45,736 nucleotides of DNA from Proteromonas lacertae (GCA_002245135.1 NGBS01000048.1:1-45736); one strand, 5' to 3'; counted from the first letter of the stretch, positions 11,489 to 25,038 are shown. Notes: generated by a model not told the origin, from the letters alone. Program-made: numbers and translations.

Positions 11489-13543
11489 ATGATCAGTCTA
11501 AATAGAGCATTTTTGAGTATATTATATATTTATTTCTTTTAATAGTTGTGTTTTTAGTATGTGTCATAATGACAAATGATTTAGTTTCTGCAACTTTTTG
11601 GTTTTCAGCATTGAAAGTAAGAAGTCAGACTTTCCCCACAGTAATCATGACTAATAATGAATTGGCATATATTGAAGGTATTTCTATAACAGAAGTGAAG
11701 AAGTTTGTATTTTTACTTGAAGAAACACATTATTGGGGTGAGAATACAATAGAATATACTGTAAATAAAACTCTAAATGATGATAAATCATTTTTTATGT
11801 TTTCAAGGCAAGATATTGAAATAGCCAAATCAGGTGGTAAAGAGTGTAGTATTACTATAAATAAAGAATATAAGTTGAGTGAATTACAAATAAAGTGTGA
11901 ATGTTTATATAATGATATAAATACGAGAATCTCAAATTTCAATAAAACAATAACTGTTGAAGAATTACAAGGTGATTTATATATATCGATAGTTAGTGGT
12001 ATAGCTGATACATTATCATCAGAAGTAGCTGATATACTTATTAATCTAATGAAAGTAAATCCAAAAACATATCCTGTTAAAACTCATTATTTCGAATATA
12101 AAATACAAAAATGGAATTTATATTACAAACAATAAGATAATATCATTTTTATTTAAATTTGATGTAGAAAGCAATAATCTGAATGGTAGTATAGAAACTG
12201 ATAAGATTATTAGTTGGGTTGATAAGAGTGATTATAGTGAAATAATAATAAAGAAATTAGGTGGTAATTCACATATTGTAACTAAGATATATTCATTATC
12301 TTCAGATTCCGATATTGTTCATTATAAAGGAATATATGAAACTGGTGATAATATATTTTTATCATTAGTGGGAGAATCGATGAAGGAAGAATATATGGAA
12401 GAAGAGATAGAACTTCGATTAACAAACGTTGTGGATAATATAAAATATAGTTATAAAAACGAAAAAAGAATGAGAATGAGAATGACATATATTAATGACA
12501 ACACACCAAACAAAATAATAAAAGCTAATGCTATTGACAATTGGTTTTATGAAGATGTGACAAATGAGTATTATAAAGGATATTTCATTTCTGGTGAAGA
12601 TTTTGCTTATGTTGAAAAAAGTAAATCAAATGATGCAAAAGTGTTAGAAAAGATATATGTTGAAAAGAAAATTGATTTAACAGTTGCTTCACCTACTATA
12701 ACACTTTCTGATACAGATAATGATATGAAAATAAATTTGAAAGAAACAGTTGCAGGTTGTAATGGTAAAACTGAATATAAAATGTATTTTTATCTGTTTT
12801 TATTATTATATTTAAATAGAGAAACAATAAAACAATTATGTCCAAGTGCTAATCCTAAATTCCAAGAAGTTATAATTGAATTTTCAAAATCAGGTGATAA
12901 GGTGAGTATGACAATATCAGGAAAAGTAAAAAACATGAAACAATCAACTATTAAACAAAACACTCAACTCATAAATTTGATTGGTTTAGAAACATATTCA
13001 ATACCAATTGGAAAATACATAACTCATGAAGAAAGATATGTAAATGATGTTAATATTCTTGAAGATCATTATTATAGAATATTTGAAAGAATAGAAATGG
13101 ATTTAAGTGAAAGTGATAAAGAAATAAAAGACTATATCAAATTTGGAATATTTTTGAATGAAAGAGAAGATGTTGGTGAAAATACTGAACTTGGTATATT
13201 ACATTTCTTCACAATACCTAATTTAAATAATAAATATATAATGCAAAGAAATTTAACTGATTTTTATGAATATGATAATGAATTTAATTCATATGTTAGT
13301 GATTTGGATAAAATGACAAATGATACAAATAATAAATTAGATTCTATAATCAATAGAATATTTGATTTTATGAAAGATGATGATGTTACAACGACTGCTG
13401 CTAATACAACACCTGATACATCTGATACAACTGCTGAAACAACAATAACCACAATTCCTGATAGTACAATAGATCCAGATAATGGATTTTGTTTTTCAAT
13501 GAATTTCTTATTGTTAATAATAGTATTTTTATTAATTATATAA
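11489..13543 (+). CDS. Predicted secreted, GPI-anchored surface protein, paralogue of the gene at 7386-9575
   Basis: Starts at 11489 with a signal peptide (MISLNRAFLIVFLVCVIM...) interrupted by a 29-nt phase-1 intron (11517-11545). The body is Asn/Asp/Lys-rich with scattered Cys (KECSI, KCECLY, AGCNGK). Near the C-terminus comes a Thr/Asp-rich mucin-like stretch (TTAANTTPDTSDTTAETT), then a bare hydrophobic end (FLLLIIVFLLII), which suggests a GPI signal. INKEYKLSELQIKCE and WFYEDVTNEYYKGYFI align with the same-order segments of the minus-strand paralogue. A frame change or intron at about 12100-12170 is unresolved. No known function; a surface coat, adhesin or receptor is inferred from topology only. 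Confidence 0.65.
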
Positions 13544-13697
13544 TAATTTACAGCTTTTATATATTCAATTTTTGTTTAATATAATAGAATAATCCATAAA
13601 TATGAAAATACATCTTTAAAATTTGTCTGTTATAACAACAAGAAAAGAATTTAAAGTAACCAAGTATAGAGTAAATTTTAAATTTAAAATTAATTAC

Positions 13698-15850
13698 TCA
13701 TTCTATCCATGATTTCAATAACTCACAGTATCCATATCTGAAATAGACGCAAGGATATAAGTTTTCTTTAATATCTTTAACAAGTGTATGAATTATATTA
13801 TCACTGTCTTTAATATTGAATGTTCTTTTATTCATATCAAATATTATTTCATATTCATTGTTTTTTATATTAATTCCATATTTATATTTATCCCAACCAT
13901 TTATTCTATTTTCATTGTTCCAATAGAATGACATATCACCACCTTTTACAGCCACCATTTTTGCTCCAATTCTGAATTCTTCACCATATAGTTTGAAGAT
14001 AAAATGATAAATCCCTTTTTCTAATTTAATATTAAGACAACAACTTGAAGGAAAATGACATCCATAATGATCATTTCTTGTATTAGATGTAAATATCTTT
14101 TCAAAAGTATCTAATTGTCCATGTTCATCGTGTGTACATCCATTGAAATGAATTTCTATGAAAAATGTATTCTATATAAATACTATTCTTAATGAATAAT
14201 TTAATTTCTATTTTAACTTTATTACATGCATTTTTTGCTGTGATAGTGTATTTATTATCACAATACTCATCAGCAGTTCCTCTAATAATTCCATTACTTT
14301 TATCTAATGACAATCCTACAGGAAGATCTAAATATTATACAATGAATATCATAATACCAGGTTGAACTGTTACTTCCTCTACATCAACAATATCATCAAT
14401 TTTCGGTAATAGAAATACTTTTTCACCAATTTTCAAATCATTATAATATTCTGAATAACTAATTGATTTTAATTTATGATCTATTATATATATCATAACA
14501 ATTTATACACCTAACCATTTTTTTTGTTTTTTCATCTTCTATGATAGAATCAAGTTTTTCACATTCTTCTTCTTTGAGTCTAAAACTGTGAATATAATTC
14601 AATAGAAATTGATATTTATTTTGACTAAATAAATTTTTGTTCTTAAACAAGATAAACAAGAATTCTATCCCTAACTTTTCTTTCATTTTTTCAAATATCA
14701 TTTCATTATATTTCTTTCTATTGTCATCTTCTAGTATAAACAAAACAATTTCTTTCAACAATAATTTCTGTTTTACCTCATCATCCACAGAATTGTAATA
14801 ACAACAGAAAAAATCAAAAACATTAAGGTATTTTGTAGAATCAAATACTAAATTTAACGAATGATACAAGTTAATAGCAATCATAACCAGTTTAATATTG
14901 TCAGTCTTTAACAAATTGTCCAAATCATATAAAATATCTTCATTCTTCAAAGATACTAGATTAGATTCTATATAAATATAAAACAAAACTAATACTATTA
15001 AATGAAAATTCTTGTATATCTTCTTCTGGATAATAATGTACCAAAAAGTCATACAGAAATTGATTTTTTATTTCAGGAATTGAAAAGTATTTAATTGAAT
15101 ATTTTTCATTTTTGTTCATATCAGGGGTTATTGCTAATTCATTCATCAGTTTTTTATCTTCTTTATTTAAACTATTCTGATTATCGAAACTAAAATTACA
15201 CATTTCCGATTATATGCTTAATCTTGTTTTTTACTCTCAAATTATCTGTATTACACCTGTAATAATCAATCAATAATTCCAATAATCCAACTTCATTTCC
15301 ATTAAACAGTATTCCAGATGAAAAAATATATTCTACATTATCAATTAACAAATTGTTGAACAAACCACTTTTAATGATTTTATAGCTTTCATTCTTTATA
15401 AATTCTTCTAATTCTTCTTTCAATTCTTTTAGATTTTCATTTTTTAGTATTTCTTTCTTATTCAACAAAACTACTGCTATATTTCCATCTAGATTGTTAA
15501 TCACATAATCAATTAAAGTTGGAATTATTCTACTTTCATTATAACAAACACAAATTGATAATAGGTCAACACAATTCTCATCATTTATTTCTATTTCAAT
15601 CCCCTGATAATATTTTTCCAGCATAAAGAAGCTTTCTTTACTACATCCATCACATAACTTCAACGGCTCTTCAAATAGAGGATCATCTAGCAGCTTTCGA
15701 AAAGTATCATTGCACATATAAAGAATATATTTAAATGTTCTTATTTCTTCCTTTTCTATCTCCAATTTTAAGTCTCCAAATCCATTTCTCACTGCTTCTC
15801 TTATTAAACTATTTATCTTATAATAAAAGCCGATAATGTTATATACCCAT
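13698..15850 (-). CDS. BTB-BACK-like protein with an internal He_PIG Ig-like module and a C-terminal SPRY-like domain
   Basis: About 680 residues. The first part reads as BTB/POZ: LEIEKEEIRTFKYILYMCND, TFRKLLDDPLFEE, LKLCDGCSKESFFMLEKYYQ and VDLLSICVCYNESRIIPTLI, i.e. the dimerising BTB fold and the helix after it. A BACK-like helical region follows. After introns of 28, 29 and 30 nt comes a He_PIG module (DLPVGLSLDKSNGIIRGTAD), then a 28-nt intron and a domain with NGCTHDEHGQ, GIYHFIFKLYGEEFRIGAK, YKYGINIKNNEYEIIFDM and LYPCVYFRYG that resembles an SPRY/concanavalin fold. The order suggests a substrate-recruiting adaptor, perhaps for cullin-3. No signal peptide is visible. A one-base frame change lies near 15200; the start is uncertain. 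Confidence 0.65.
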
Positions 15851-16169
15851 CACAACTGTAAATTTCACTTTTAATTATCATCCCAAATACTCAATACAAT
15901 GATTTAAAGGGATTTTAATGAAAATGTAATTCTATGTCAATATGACAAAATTACAAGATTATATTACATTTTCAATATTTCATATCCATTTCACGAGAAT
16001 TAAAATAATAACTGGAATTATTGATGAAAAGAGTATTTTCATAAATAAAAAGTGGTTGTTTCATGAGATTTTAGAAAAAGAAAATTCAAATTGAAGCTTG
16101 ATAATCACGATCTGATCTACTCTCAATTTTATCATTCAAAAAACACAATTGTTACAAGTCATTATTATT
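15851..16169. promoter_or_regulatory. Divergent spacer between the BTB gene and the large adhesin
   Basis: About 320 bp with no gene. AAGCTTGAT at 16094-16102, 68-76 bp upstream of the adhesin ATG, matches the motif near other starts in this window. Otherwise AT-rich sequence. Confidence 0.4.
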
Positions 16170-19100
16170 ATGAAGTCCTTTATACAAATATTTTTATGTA
16201 TATTTTAGTTTATTATACCCACTCATTTTTTATAAATGTTATATTTATGTATATTCTTATAGTTGTTAGCTTAATTGTTGTATTATGTACAGCATTTAAC
16301 TATGAATCAAATCATCCTCAATTCAAAAAGGATGTGACAATTGATGTTCTTAAACCTGATGGGATGGGGAATGGTAAATACACAGTATCTACTGATTTAC
16401 CAACTGGTTTATCGATTGATGAAACAACAGGATATATTTCAGGAATACCTACTACTGCAGGAACATTTCAACTTACAGTATTTTTTAATAAGAGAGAAGA
16501 TGATGATGATACATGTTCTTTGATGATATTCGGTATATTAAGTAAAATCTATAACTATAGTTCTGGATCCTCCTGTAATAAATTGTGGTGTTTCAAAATA
16601 AACATCTTATGCTTTAATAAACACTGAAATTGAATGTAGTTCAACAGGGAACATTCATGAGGACGATTGGTCAATAAGTCCAAATAATTTGAGAGGAGTT
16701 GAACAGAGAGGTTCTAGAATAGTATTTCGTAATTTTGATGCAACTCAATCTAGAACAATTACTGTAAGAGGTTCAAATGAAGGAGGTGAATCTTCTTATA
16801 AAATAGAGATAGTGAAAATTGAAAATCCTACATTATATGATGGAATCTATACAAGATTGAATGATTTAACCACAACTCCATGTGATCAATATTATGATGG
16901 AATTGAAGTATATAATACATTTCCAATAAATGGTGCAATGTCGAATCTTAATGATTTAACAAATCAAAGTCAATGGATTAAAAAATGGAATAATATTTAT
17001 TTCTCAGGTATTTTTACAACATTTAATGGAACTTTGGATGGATTTATTGATATTGAAACATCTGGTGAATATACATTTTATTTACAAACAGGTAAATCAA
17101 TGGGTGCTAGAATATATTTAGAAAATGAAGAGATATTATCAGATTGGGGTGAATGTAAAGAATGGAATGAAATACCATTATCAAAAAGTATAACCTTAGA
17201 AAGTGGTTTAAAAAGAGTATTTATAGAAATAATGGGTGGTGAAAGTTTAGATATGCATTTTGTATTTGACTATTCGACACCTGGTAGTAGTGAAAGAAAA
17301 ACAATTCCATTTAAGTATACTAAAGCTGAATTTGATCCTGTGATATTCTTAAATGTTGATGCTACATTGATTAGTTGGTTAAATGATGCAAATAACTATA
17401 CTCCACTTCATGTATTAAGAGGTGTTGCTGATAGTTGTTGGATAAGTAATGAAGTTGAATTACCAGAAGGTTCTGAAATTACAACTGATTATATAAAAAG
17501 CCATCCTCAAGAGAATATGGATTATAAAACCTATAAAATTAAATGTAAAAATTCTGATAGTGAAACAAATGAAATAACAATTCAAATTCGTGTAACTAGT
17601 AAAACATTACCTGGTGTGGTTGCTTATTATTATAAACCAAATAATTTTGACACATTATGTGAAACACGATATGGACCAACTACCAATGGACTTGAACCAG
17701 TTTATATTCAAAGACAAGAAAATGTAGAAATAGTTGAAACTGAAGATGATCCACATCCAGAAGGATTGAGTATTGATTTCTTAGATGATTATGCTGCTTA
17801 TTTTGAATCTTATTTAAGAATAAAAGATGATCAACCTGAAGGAGTGTACAATTTCCGAGTTCAGTGTGAAGGTGGTTGTTGGGTATATTTTAATAATGAA
17901 ATGGTAATAAATAAAGCTGGTCGAAATAGTTTTGATGATGCTTCTTATTTCAATTACACTTTGACATATGATTATTTATTGTATCAAGTATATTATTCAA
18001 CTCATAATGGTTATGCTAAAATTGATATTCAAATGAAATACTACAGTGATGAAAACTATGATTATAATATTCAAGAATATTATGTACCATCAAGCGATTA
18101 CTTTGTAATGACTCAAAGATATGCAACTTATATAAGTGGTCAAACTGTTAGTAATCAAGCAATTCCAGTAGAAAGTTTTTATTGTAAAAGTGTAACAGTT
18201 GAACCAACATTACCTGGTGGATTAATGGCTTTATGTCGAACAACTGCAATAATTGGCGGAACAATTGAATCTGATTTTAATCATGAAGTTGAAGAATATA
18301 CAATTACAATTGTTAGTACTGAAGATAATTCATATTCTTATCCAATTTATATAGGAATCAAAAGTATATTTTATAATGTAATTTAATCTAATAGCTTCTG
18401 CAACTCCAAGTGGATTATATATTCAAGATCTTGAAGCAGGAGAAATATATAAAGAAACAATTTCTTTAATAATTGGTAAATTTTATTCTTTACAATTTCA
18501 TATTGAACAAGGTTATGTTATATCATTTAGATTAGATAATATACCTGTTGGTTTTAGTTATGATTGGAAATCAAGTACACTTTCAGGTAGTCCAATAGAA
18601 GAATTAAATTCAGAATTACATATAGAAGCAATGCTTCGTCCATTTGATGGTGATAGAATGGAATTTAAATTTGGTTTAACAGCTACCAGTGGTTGTGAAA
18701 GTGGAAGTAGTATGCATGCATTTGTATTTTCATCTACTTTTAATAATGGTTATTTCACCTCTGTTACTGTTTTTGCTTCGAATGGAACAATGATTATTGA
18801 TTATAGAAACTATGAGACAGTTGATTTACCTTTTACACTCAGTCAATGTATTCCAATTGATGTCTATACAATTTACACTAATGCATTTTATGCTTATACA
18901 TTTACAGTATATAATAATGGTGTTAAAGTACATAAATCTTCCCATAATAGTTACGAATCTGCTAATATTGTTTTAAATACAAGTATATATTTATATAAAT
19001 AATAATAATAATATAGAACCAGTTTTACCAGTTTTCAATTATTCATCATCCAATGTTACTATATATTTAGGTAATGAAATATTAGTGAACATTATGAATC

Positions 19101-22100
19101 AATCAATCCAACTGCACTACCTGATGGAATTCTATTTGATAATATAACCGGTAGAATATATGGAAGAGCAAGAAGTTTAACAAATTCAACGAAATATACA
19201 ATTACTGCTACTAATGGCAAAGGAAAAGCTACATTTGATATGTTAGTGCATGTAATACCAAATACTGAAGAAGATGATTGTGAAAATGCTGAAAAGTTCT
19301 TATTTGGTTTAAAAGTATCCGTTCATAATCATATCCAGAAAGAGTAAGTTATGAATTGATTGATTCAAATGGGAATATTGTATTTAATCAAATTCAAGGT
19401 ACATTTGAAGCTAATACAGACTATACAATTAAAATGTGTCTTACAAAAGGATGGTATACATTAAGACTTAGTTGATTATACAACTTATGGTTGGGGTGGT
19501 TCAACAGCAACATTATTTGCAGGTGATTCAGTGATAGGAAAATATACTTTGGCATTGTATGAAGGAAAAAAGGATATAACAATGGATTGTATAAATATAA
19601 ATTTATTATTATTATTATATAGTATCTTATCTTATGGATACACATACTAAGTGGGAATATAGTCAAATGTATCAAGAAAATTGGATGTTAAATAATTTTA
19701 CTTCATCATGGCCATCATCTAGAATAAATGAACTTAATAAAGCTACTTCATCTAATCCAACTTATTACTTAAGATATCCATTAATATTTAGTGATTATAA
19801 TAAATATTCAGGATATTTTATTAGATTTACTCATAAATCTGGTGTAATTATAAGAATAAATGGAAGAGAAATATTCCGAGATAATTTAGGAAGTGGAGAT
19901 ATTAATCAAAACACTCAAGGAGACAGTACATATGAAATACCACAACAAGATAAATTTATATTACCAATAGATGATTTAAATACTACAGCCATTATATCAA
20001 TAGAAATTCATAGATCTCCAACTGATGAAAATTTCCCAAATGAGGATAAATTCTTTTTATTTCCATTAGATGGTGATGATGATGAAGATTGTATTCTAAT
20101 CACTTTATATGGAGGAGGTATTGCATCTTCATCAAGTGAATCTTATTGTAAAGGATATAATTGTGCTGATGCTGCATTTGATATTAATGATGATACAGTT
20201 TGGCTGGATGATTATGGTACAGTAAGTGGTCAATCTTATGCTGATTATACATTTGGTAGAAATAGTTATTATTCGTTTAATCAATTTAAAATAGTTAGTA
20301 AATTATTGTCAAATTATAATTATCCAACCCAAGTGTCACTAACAGGGAAAGTTGGATCAGTAACATACAATTTAGGAGAAATGAATCCAGTATCTTATTT
20401 TGAATTAAAAAAGAATAAACCAAGTATTGCTACATTTAATGTTGATCCTTATACATTATACACAGGTGTTAGAATTGATATACCAAAATCCAATCAAGGA
20501 TCTAGTACTTCTAAAGGAATGAGAGTAAATGAAATTAATTATCGTTTATGTCGTAATAAGAAATGTCCAACAAATATAGCTCAAGAGCTTCCTGAAGGTG
20601 ATTCGAATACCTTTTTCAAAAGCAATTGTTCTGGTGGTGGATTAGGTGAAAGATATTTTTATTGTTCAAATTATGCTGTTTGGGTAGAAATTAATTCAAC
20701 ATGTAATGAATTACCAGTTTTTATTACCTCCCTAACAACTATCTCTTTAGATGCAGGTCGTTATTATACAAATGAAGCAATATTTGAAGTATCTGGAAAT
20801 GTAGACACATATGGATTTATATGTTCATCATGTTCGAATGGAGAATTTATCCCAGGAATGGAATTTAGCACATCTACTGGTTTATTAACTGGAATGGCAT
20901 ATAAAGGTGCTACATATTCAATAACATTTACTGCGCAAAACAGTTATGGGATTGGCAATAAAACAATGACTATAATCGTTGAACCCAACATCTGATCTTC
21001 TTGTTTGGAATTATACTGGTGAAGTAAATATGATAGTGTATAGTGAATACAACGGATTACAAATTTTGTGGGTAGAAAGTCCAACTTCTGTTATATATTC
21101 TGCAATAACTCTTCCATATGGTCTTAAAATTGATTCATCAAGCGGTTTAATTAGTGGAAAGCCAACAATAGTAGATAATAGTATGTATTCAATAATTGTT
21201 AAAAATTCAAATCAAGAAGTAATAAAAACTATAAGATTTATAATTGATTTACCTGATGATCCAGTTGTTGCAAATAGTGATGATAAATTAGAATTAATTT
21301 ATATGTACAAATATGATGCGCATTATCCATTATTATGTTATGCAAAAGAATTAACATATAATGTAAATAAAGATTTACCAAAAGATCTAACTTATGATAA
21401 AATGACTGGTTTAATGAGCGGAAGAGTTACTGCTTCAGTTCAATCAGCTGAAACTTATAGCATTTTCATGCCAAGCTAATGGTCATACTATTTCAAAAGA
21501 TATTCCAGTTTCAATCGTAGTTTCTGATATTCCAATTTTAATAAGTAAAAATGAGTCAGTAACAGTAAAAGCAGGTGAAGAATTAAACAATGTATTATAT
21601 TTCACAGTTAGTGGTTCAAATTTAGTTTACTCAATTAGTCCTTCATTACCATCAGATATTTCAATGAATGAAAAAACAGGAGCTTTTAATGGTTATGCCA
21701 AATCTGAAAGTAGGTCAACAAATTATACAATAACAGTATCAAATGGAAAAACTATTTCATTTACAATGGCATTTACTGTTGAAAAGAATGATGGTCCAGT
21801 AATTCCTGATTCAACAGTAATAAAAGAGTTATCAGTAGCAACAGGAGTAGTAGTTTCAGTAAGACTATTTGAAGTAATTGGACATGGATTAAGTGTTACA
21901 ATTGTTCCTAATTTACCAGATGGTTTTACATTGTCTCATTCCGGATATTTGCAAGGTGTTGCAGTTTCTGATGTCGAATCTAAAGAATATCTAATTACAT
22001 TGACAGATGAAGAAGGGAAAACAGTATCAGTAACCATTACATTAAAATTCGTTGCTAAAAAATGTCCTGCTAATGATGGTTTTCCTGAAACAGTAATTGG

Positions 22101-22383
22101 TGAGCAAACTGTAATGAAATGTGGAAATGGAAAAAATGGATTTATAACAAGAAAATGTCTTTATGTAGATGGAGATGCTGTGTGGCAAATTCCAATTGAC
22201 GAATGTTCTTCAAGTATTGTTGGCCCATTAATTGGAATTATTATTGGTTGTGTAATTGCTGGAAGTGTTTTATTTTTAGCTGGATATTGTATATTTGTTA
22301 GATTTGGTGTTAGAACTAAGCATGTTAGAAAAACAACTGAACAAATAATAGATACATCTAAAGATACTGGTGTTAGAGTATAG
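16170..22383 (+). CDS. Giant type I membrane adhesin with He_PIG repeats, PA14/GLEYA-like and F5/8C-like modules
   Basis: About 2,000 residues. Signal peptide MKSFIQIFLFVSLIVVLC at 16170 is split by a 65-nt phase-1 intron. He_PIG modules recur (TDLPTGLSIDETTGYISGIP, LPYGLKIDSSSGLISGKP, LPDGFTLSHSGYLQGV). Two PA14/GLEYA-like segments lie at about 16970-17320 and 17600-17920 (GFIDIETSGEYTFYL; GGCWVYFNNEMVIN). A discoidin/F5-8C-like domain lies at about 20140-20560 (AAFDINDDTVWLDD). Two Cys modules (KKCP...G.R...C...AVW...C) sit at about 20560-20720 and 22060-22210. The C-terminus has one helix (GPLIGIIIGCVIAGSVLF) and a 33-residue basic tail. Introns of about 30 nt lie near 16532, 18372, 18982 and 19588. 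Single-base frame changes (about 19.1, 19.33, 19.47, 20.98 and 21.46 kb) and one in-frame TAA (16599-16601) look partly like assembly errors. A sugar-binding surface adhesin is likely. Confidence 0.75.
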
Positions 22384-22473
22384 ATTCGTTAATATGAGTG
22401 TTGTTTCTGATTATTTTTATCTCATTTTATCAAAAACACAAATTAGATAAAATTAACTTCAATAATGATTTTC

Positions 22474-23779
22474 TTATATCTTTACATATCTTGATACGAC
22501 AATTAAAGCAACACCAATAAACATAAACAAGAATGTCAAACCTAAGAACAAATAATTTCTCTTTCCTTTAATTTCATGGAAACTATGTAATAATAATATT
22601 AATAATAAATATACTAAAATAATCCCCAACAGCTAGAAACAATACTTGGACCAGGTACAATAATTGGGAAAGATAATGCATAAGAAAGTGCGTCATTAGC
22701 TACAAACCAACATAAATCAGCAATAGCCCACATACATCCACTAATTAAACCAGGAATAATAGCTTTTGGGTATAATTTAGGTTCTTTGTTCAAAATGCAG
22801 TATCCAACGAAGTAAATAGTAGATGAAGCATATACACCACAAAATAATGAAAACGCTAAATCAATTGTTTTAGTCCATCTTAATGGATATTTCTCATAAT
22901 CTACTTGAGCTGGTGTGAAGTTAATACCATAGCATACTCCAGCGCATAAAGCCATGGCTATACCAATAATTCGCTTTTTTGTTGGATTCATTCTCTCAAT
23001 CCAAGATTTCTCTCTTCCATCTATTAAATGTGATGAATCAGGTAAAGCATCGTGTTTATAAGTGGTTACACCATCATCAATTAATGGTTGATCTGTAGCT
23101 GTAGACATTACACCAAATGAACCAACACTTTTTAAACCATGTTGCTTCTTTTCTTCTTCACCTCCTGTTTCTGTTTTTACAAATAATGAAACACCAACGG
23201 AGACTAAGCAGAGTATCATACCAACAATATTTAACCAAAATGTCTTAATTTCGGCAGTTTGTTTTTTGATTCCAAAGAAACCTACTACACCTGATAACCA
23301 ACCAGTTAACATGTTTGATGATCCCCAAATGAGAAGTCCCATAGCTAATCCAATAGCTTGAATAATTGGAACAGTTGCTAAATTACCTGTACACCAAACG
23401 AAACCGCCTAACATTGCTCTCCAACTCATAGCTGGTAATCCCAATATTAAGTAACATACTAAACCAGTCATCCAAATACCTATATGGATAAAATGATAAA
23501 TAAAATAGGATACCTGTTGATAAAATGAACTGGAAAGAACATGCCATCTCCAGTTTCATACTTTTTGACGGGTATGAAATTACTTCCGAAAAAGAATACA
23601 GCGATTGCAGCACATACAAATCCAATCCAATCTATTGCAACATAATAATGATTAATTATTAATAGAATAATTTTCATAAATGTATTATAGATATATACCT
23701 TCCATTTTAAAATGATAAAAAACACAATGATCTCAAGCCTATTATTTGATTTTAGAAACACAAATCTCATAACAAACAT
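22474..23779 (-). CDS. TMEM144: TMEM144-type multi-pass transporter (drug/metabolite transporter superfamily)
   Basis: Polytopic membrane protein of about 410 residues; TMEM144 members are putative carbohydrate or nucleotide-sugar carriers. Evidence: CAAIAVFFFGSNFIPVKKYETGDGMFF at the N-terminus (quoted here as motif positions 23540-23620), QFILSTG, MLGGFVWCTGNLATVP, and the second half GINFTPAQVDYEK, YPKAIIPGLISGCMWAIAD, SSCWGLFYFHEIKG, matching the family order. About ten hydrophobic segments surround a soluble loop at 23000-23170. Introns: 34 nt near 23480-23513 and 32 nt near 22575-22606. A CC doublet at 23532-23533 (minus) shifts frame by one. The N-terminal exon is uncertain. Head-to-head with SF3A1 (144 bp). 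Confidence 0.85.
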
Positions 23780-23800
23780 AGTCGTTTTATAAAATAATTT

Positions 23801-23808
23801 GGCTTGAT
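23801..23808. promoter_or_regulatory. GGCTTGAT motif upstream of TMEM144
   Basis: ATCAAGCC on the minus strand, 22-29 bp before the possible TMEM144 ATG at 23779; identical to half of the APC4-side motif. Confidence 0.3.
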
Positions 23809-23923
23809 TTGATTATTAATTTTTCATTTTGCTTTTTAAGGTATAATAGAATAATTATACACTATTTAAAACATATAATTTATTTTTACAATAGTTATAT
23901 TTGTATAATAAGGAGTTTAATAA

Positions 23924-25007
23924 ATGAGTGATTCAACTTACGTATATTTTGTTTATTTTTTATTCAATTTAATAGGTACCAGTTCCTGTTGCTGAAAGAG
24001 TAACTGGAATAATTATTCCACCACCAGATATCAAAACAGTGGTTAATAAGACTGCATTATTTATAAGTAAGAGAGGCAAAGCATTTGAATCAAAAATCAT
24101 GGAGAATCAAAAAAGCAATATATCATTTGGATTTTTAAATCCTGATAATCCTTACCATGCTTTTTATGAACATCAACTTGAAAAGTGTATTAATGAAAAG
24201 TGTATATATACATTTTAAATTTGTTTCTTATATATAATCAATAGTAACACAAGAAAGTCAATTAGAAACAGAAGAAGAAGGAAATCAATCAAATAATGAC
24301 AAAGATAATTCCAACAACAATGTAATCAGTGCAGCAGAACCATCCAAATTGGCACCACTAATTGCAATGTCTAGAAACTTACCAGAAGGCACACCTCCAG
24401 AAAGACAATTTCCTTGTGTTCATCCACATCTAATTAAAATGTTTGACATGGATTTGATTAAATTAACAGCTCAATATACTGCATTAAATGGTAAAAAGGT
24501 ATATTTTATTGAAATTTTATTTATTGTATATAGTTTTTAGCTGGAATTACAGAAAGAGAAGCCAAAAACCCTCAATTCGATTTTGTCAAGCCAACACATA
24601 TGTTATTTAAATATTTCACATCATTAGTCGAGTTATATACAAAGTTAATAACACCAACTGAAGGAGTCAAACATAGGCTTGAGACAAATATTAATGATAA
24701 AATGACAATATTAGGCCGATGTGTCCATCGAGTAGAATATGCAAGGAGAGAAGAACAAAAAAGAAAGAAAGTAGGAATTACAGATGAAGAAGCTGAGTAT
24801 AATGCAATTGATTGGTATGATTTTGAGATAGTGGAAACTATTGATATATCTAACTTGGATGATGAAACATCAAGTAAAACAAATCAACCTAATATTGATA
24901 CTGTATATTTATATATAATTATGTATTTATTTATTATTTTATAATAGAATGAAAGTGATATGGAAATAGATGAAGATGAAGAAGAAGAGAATAGAAATAA
25001 TCTTATT

Positions 25008-25038
<31 letters not shown>

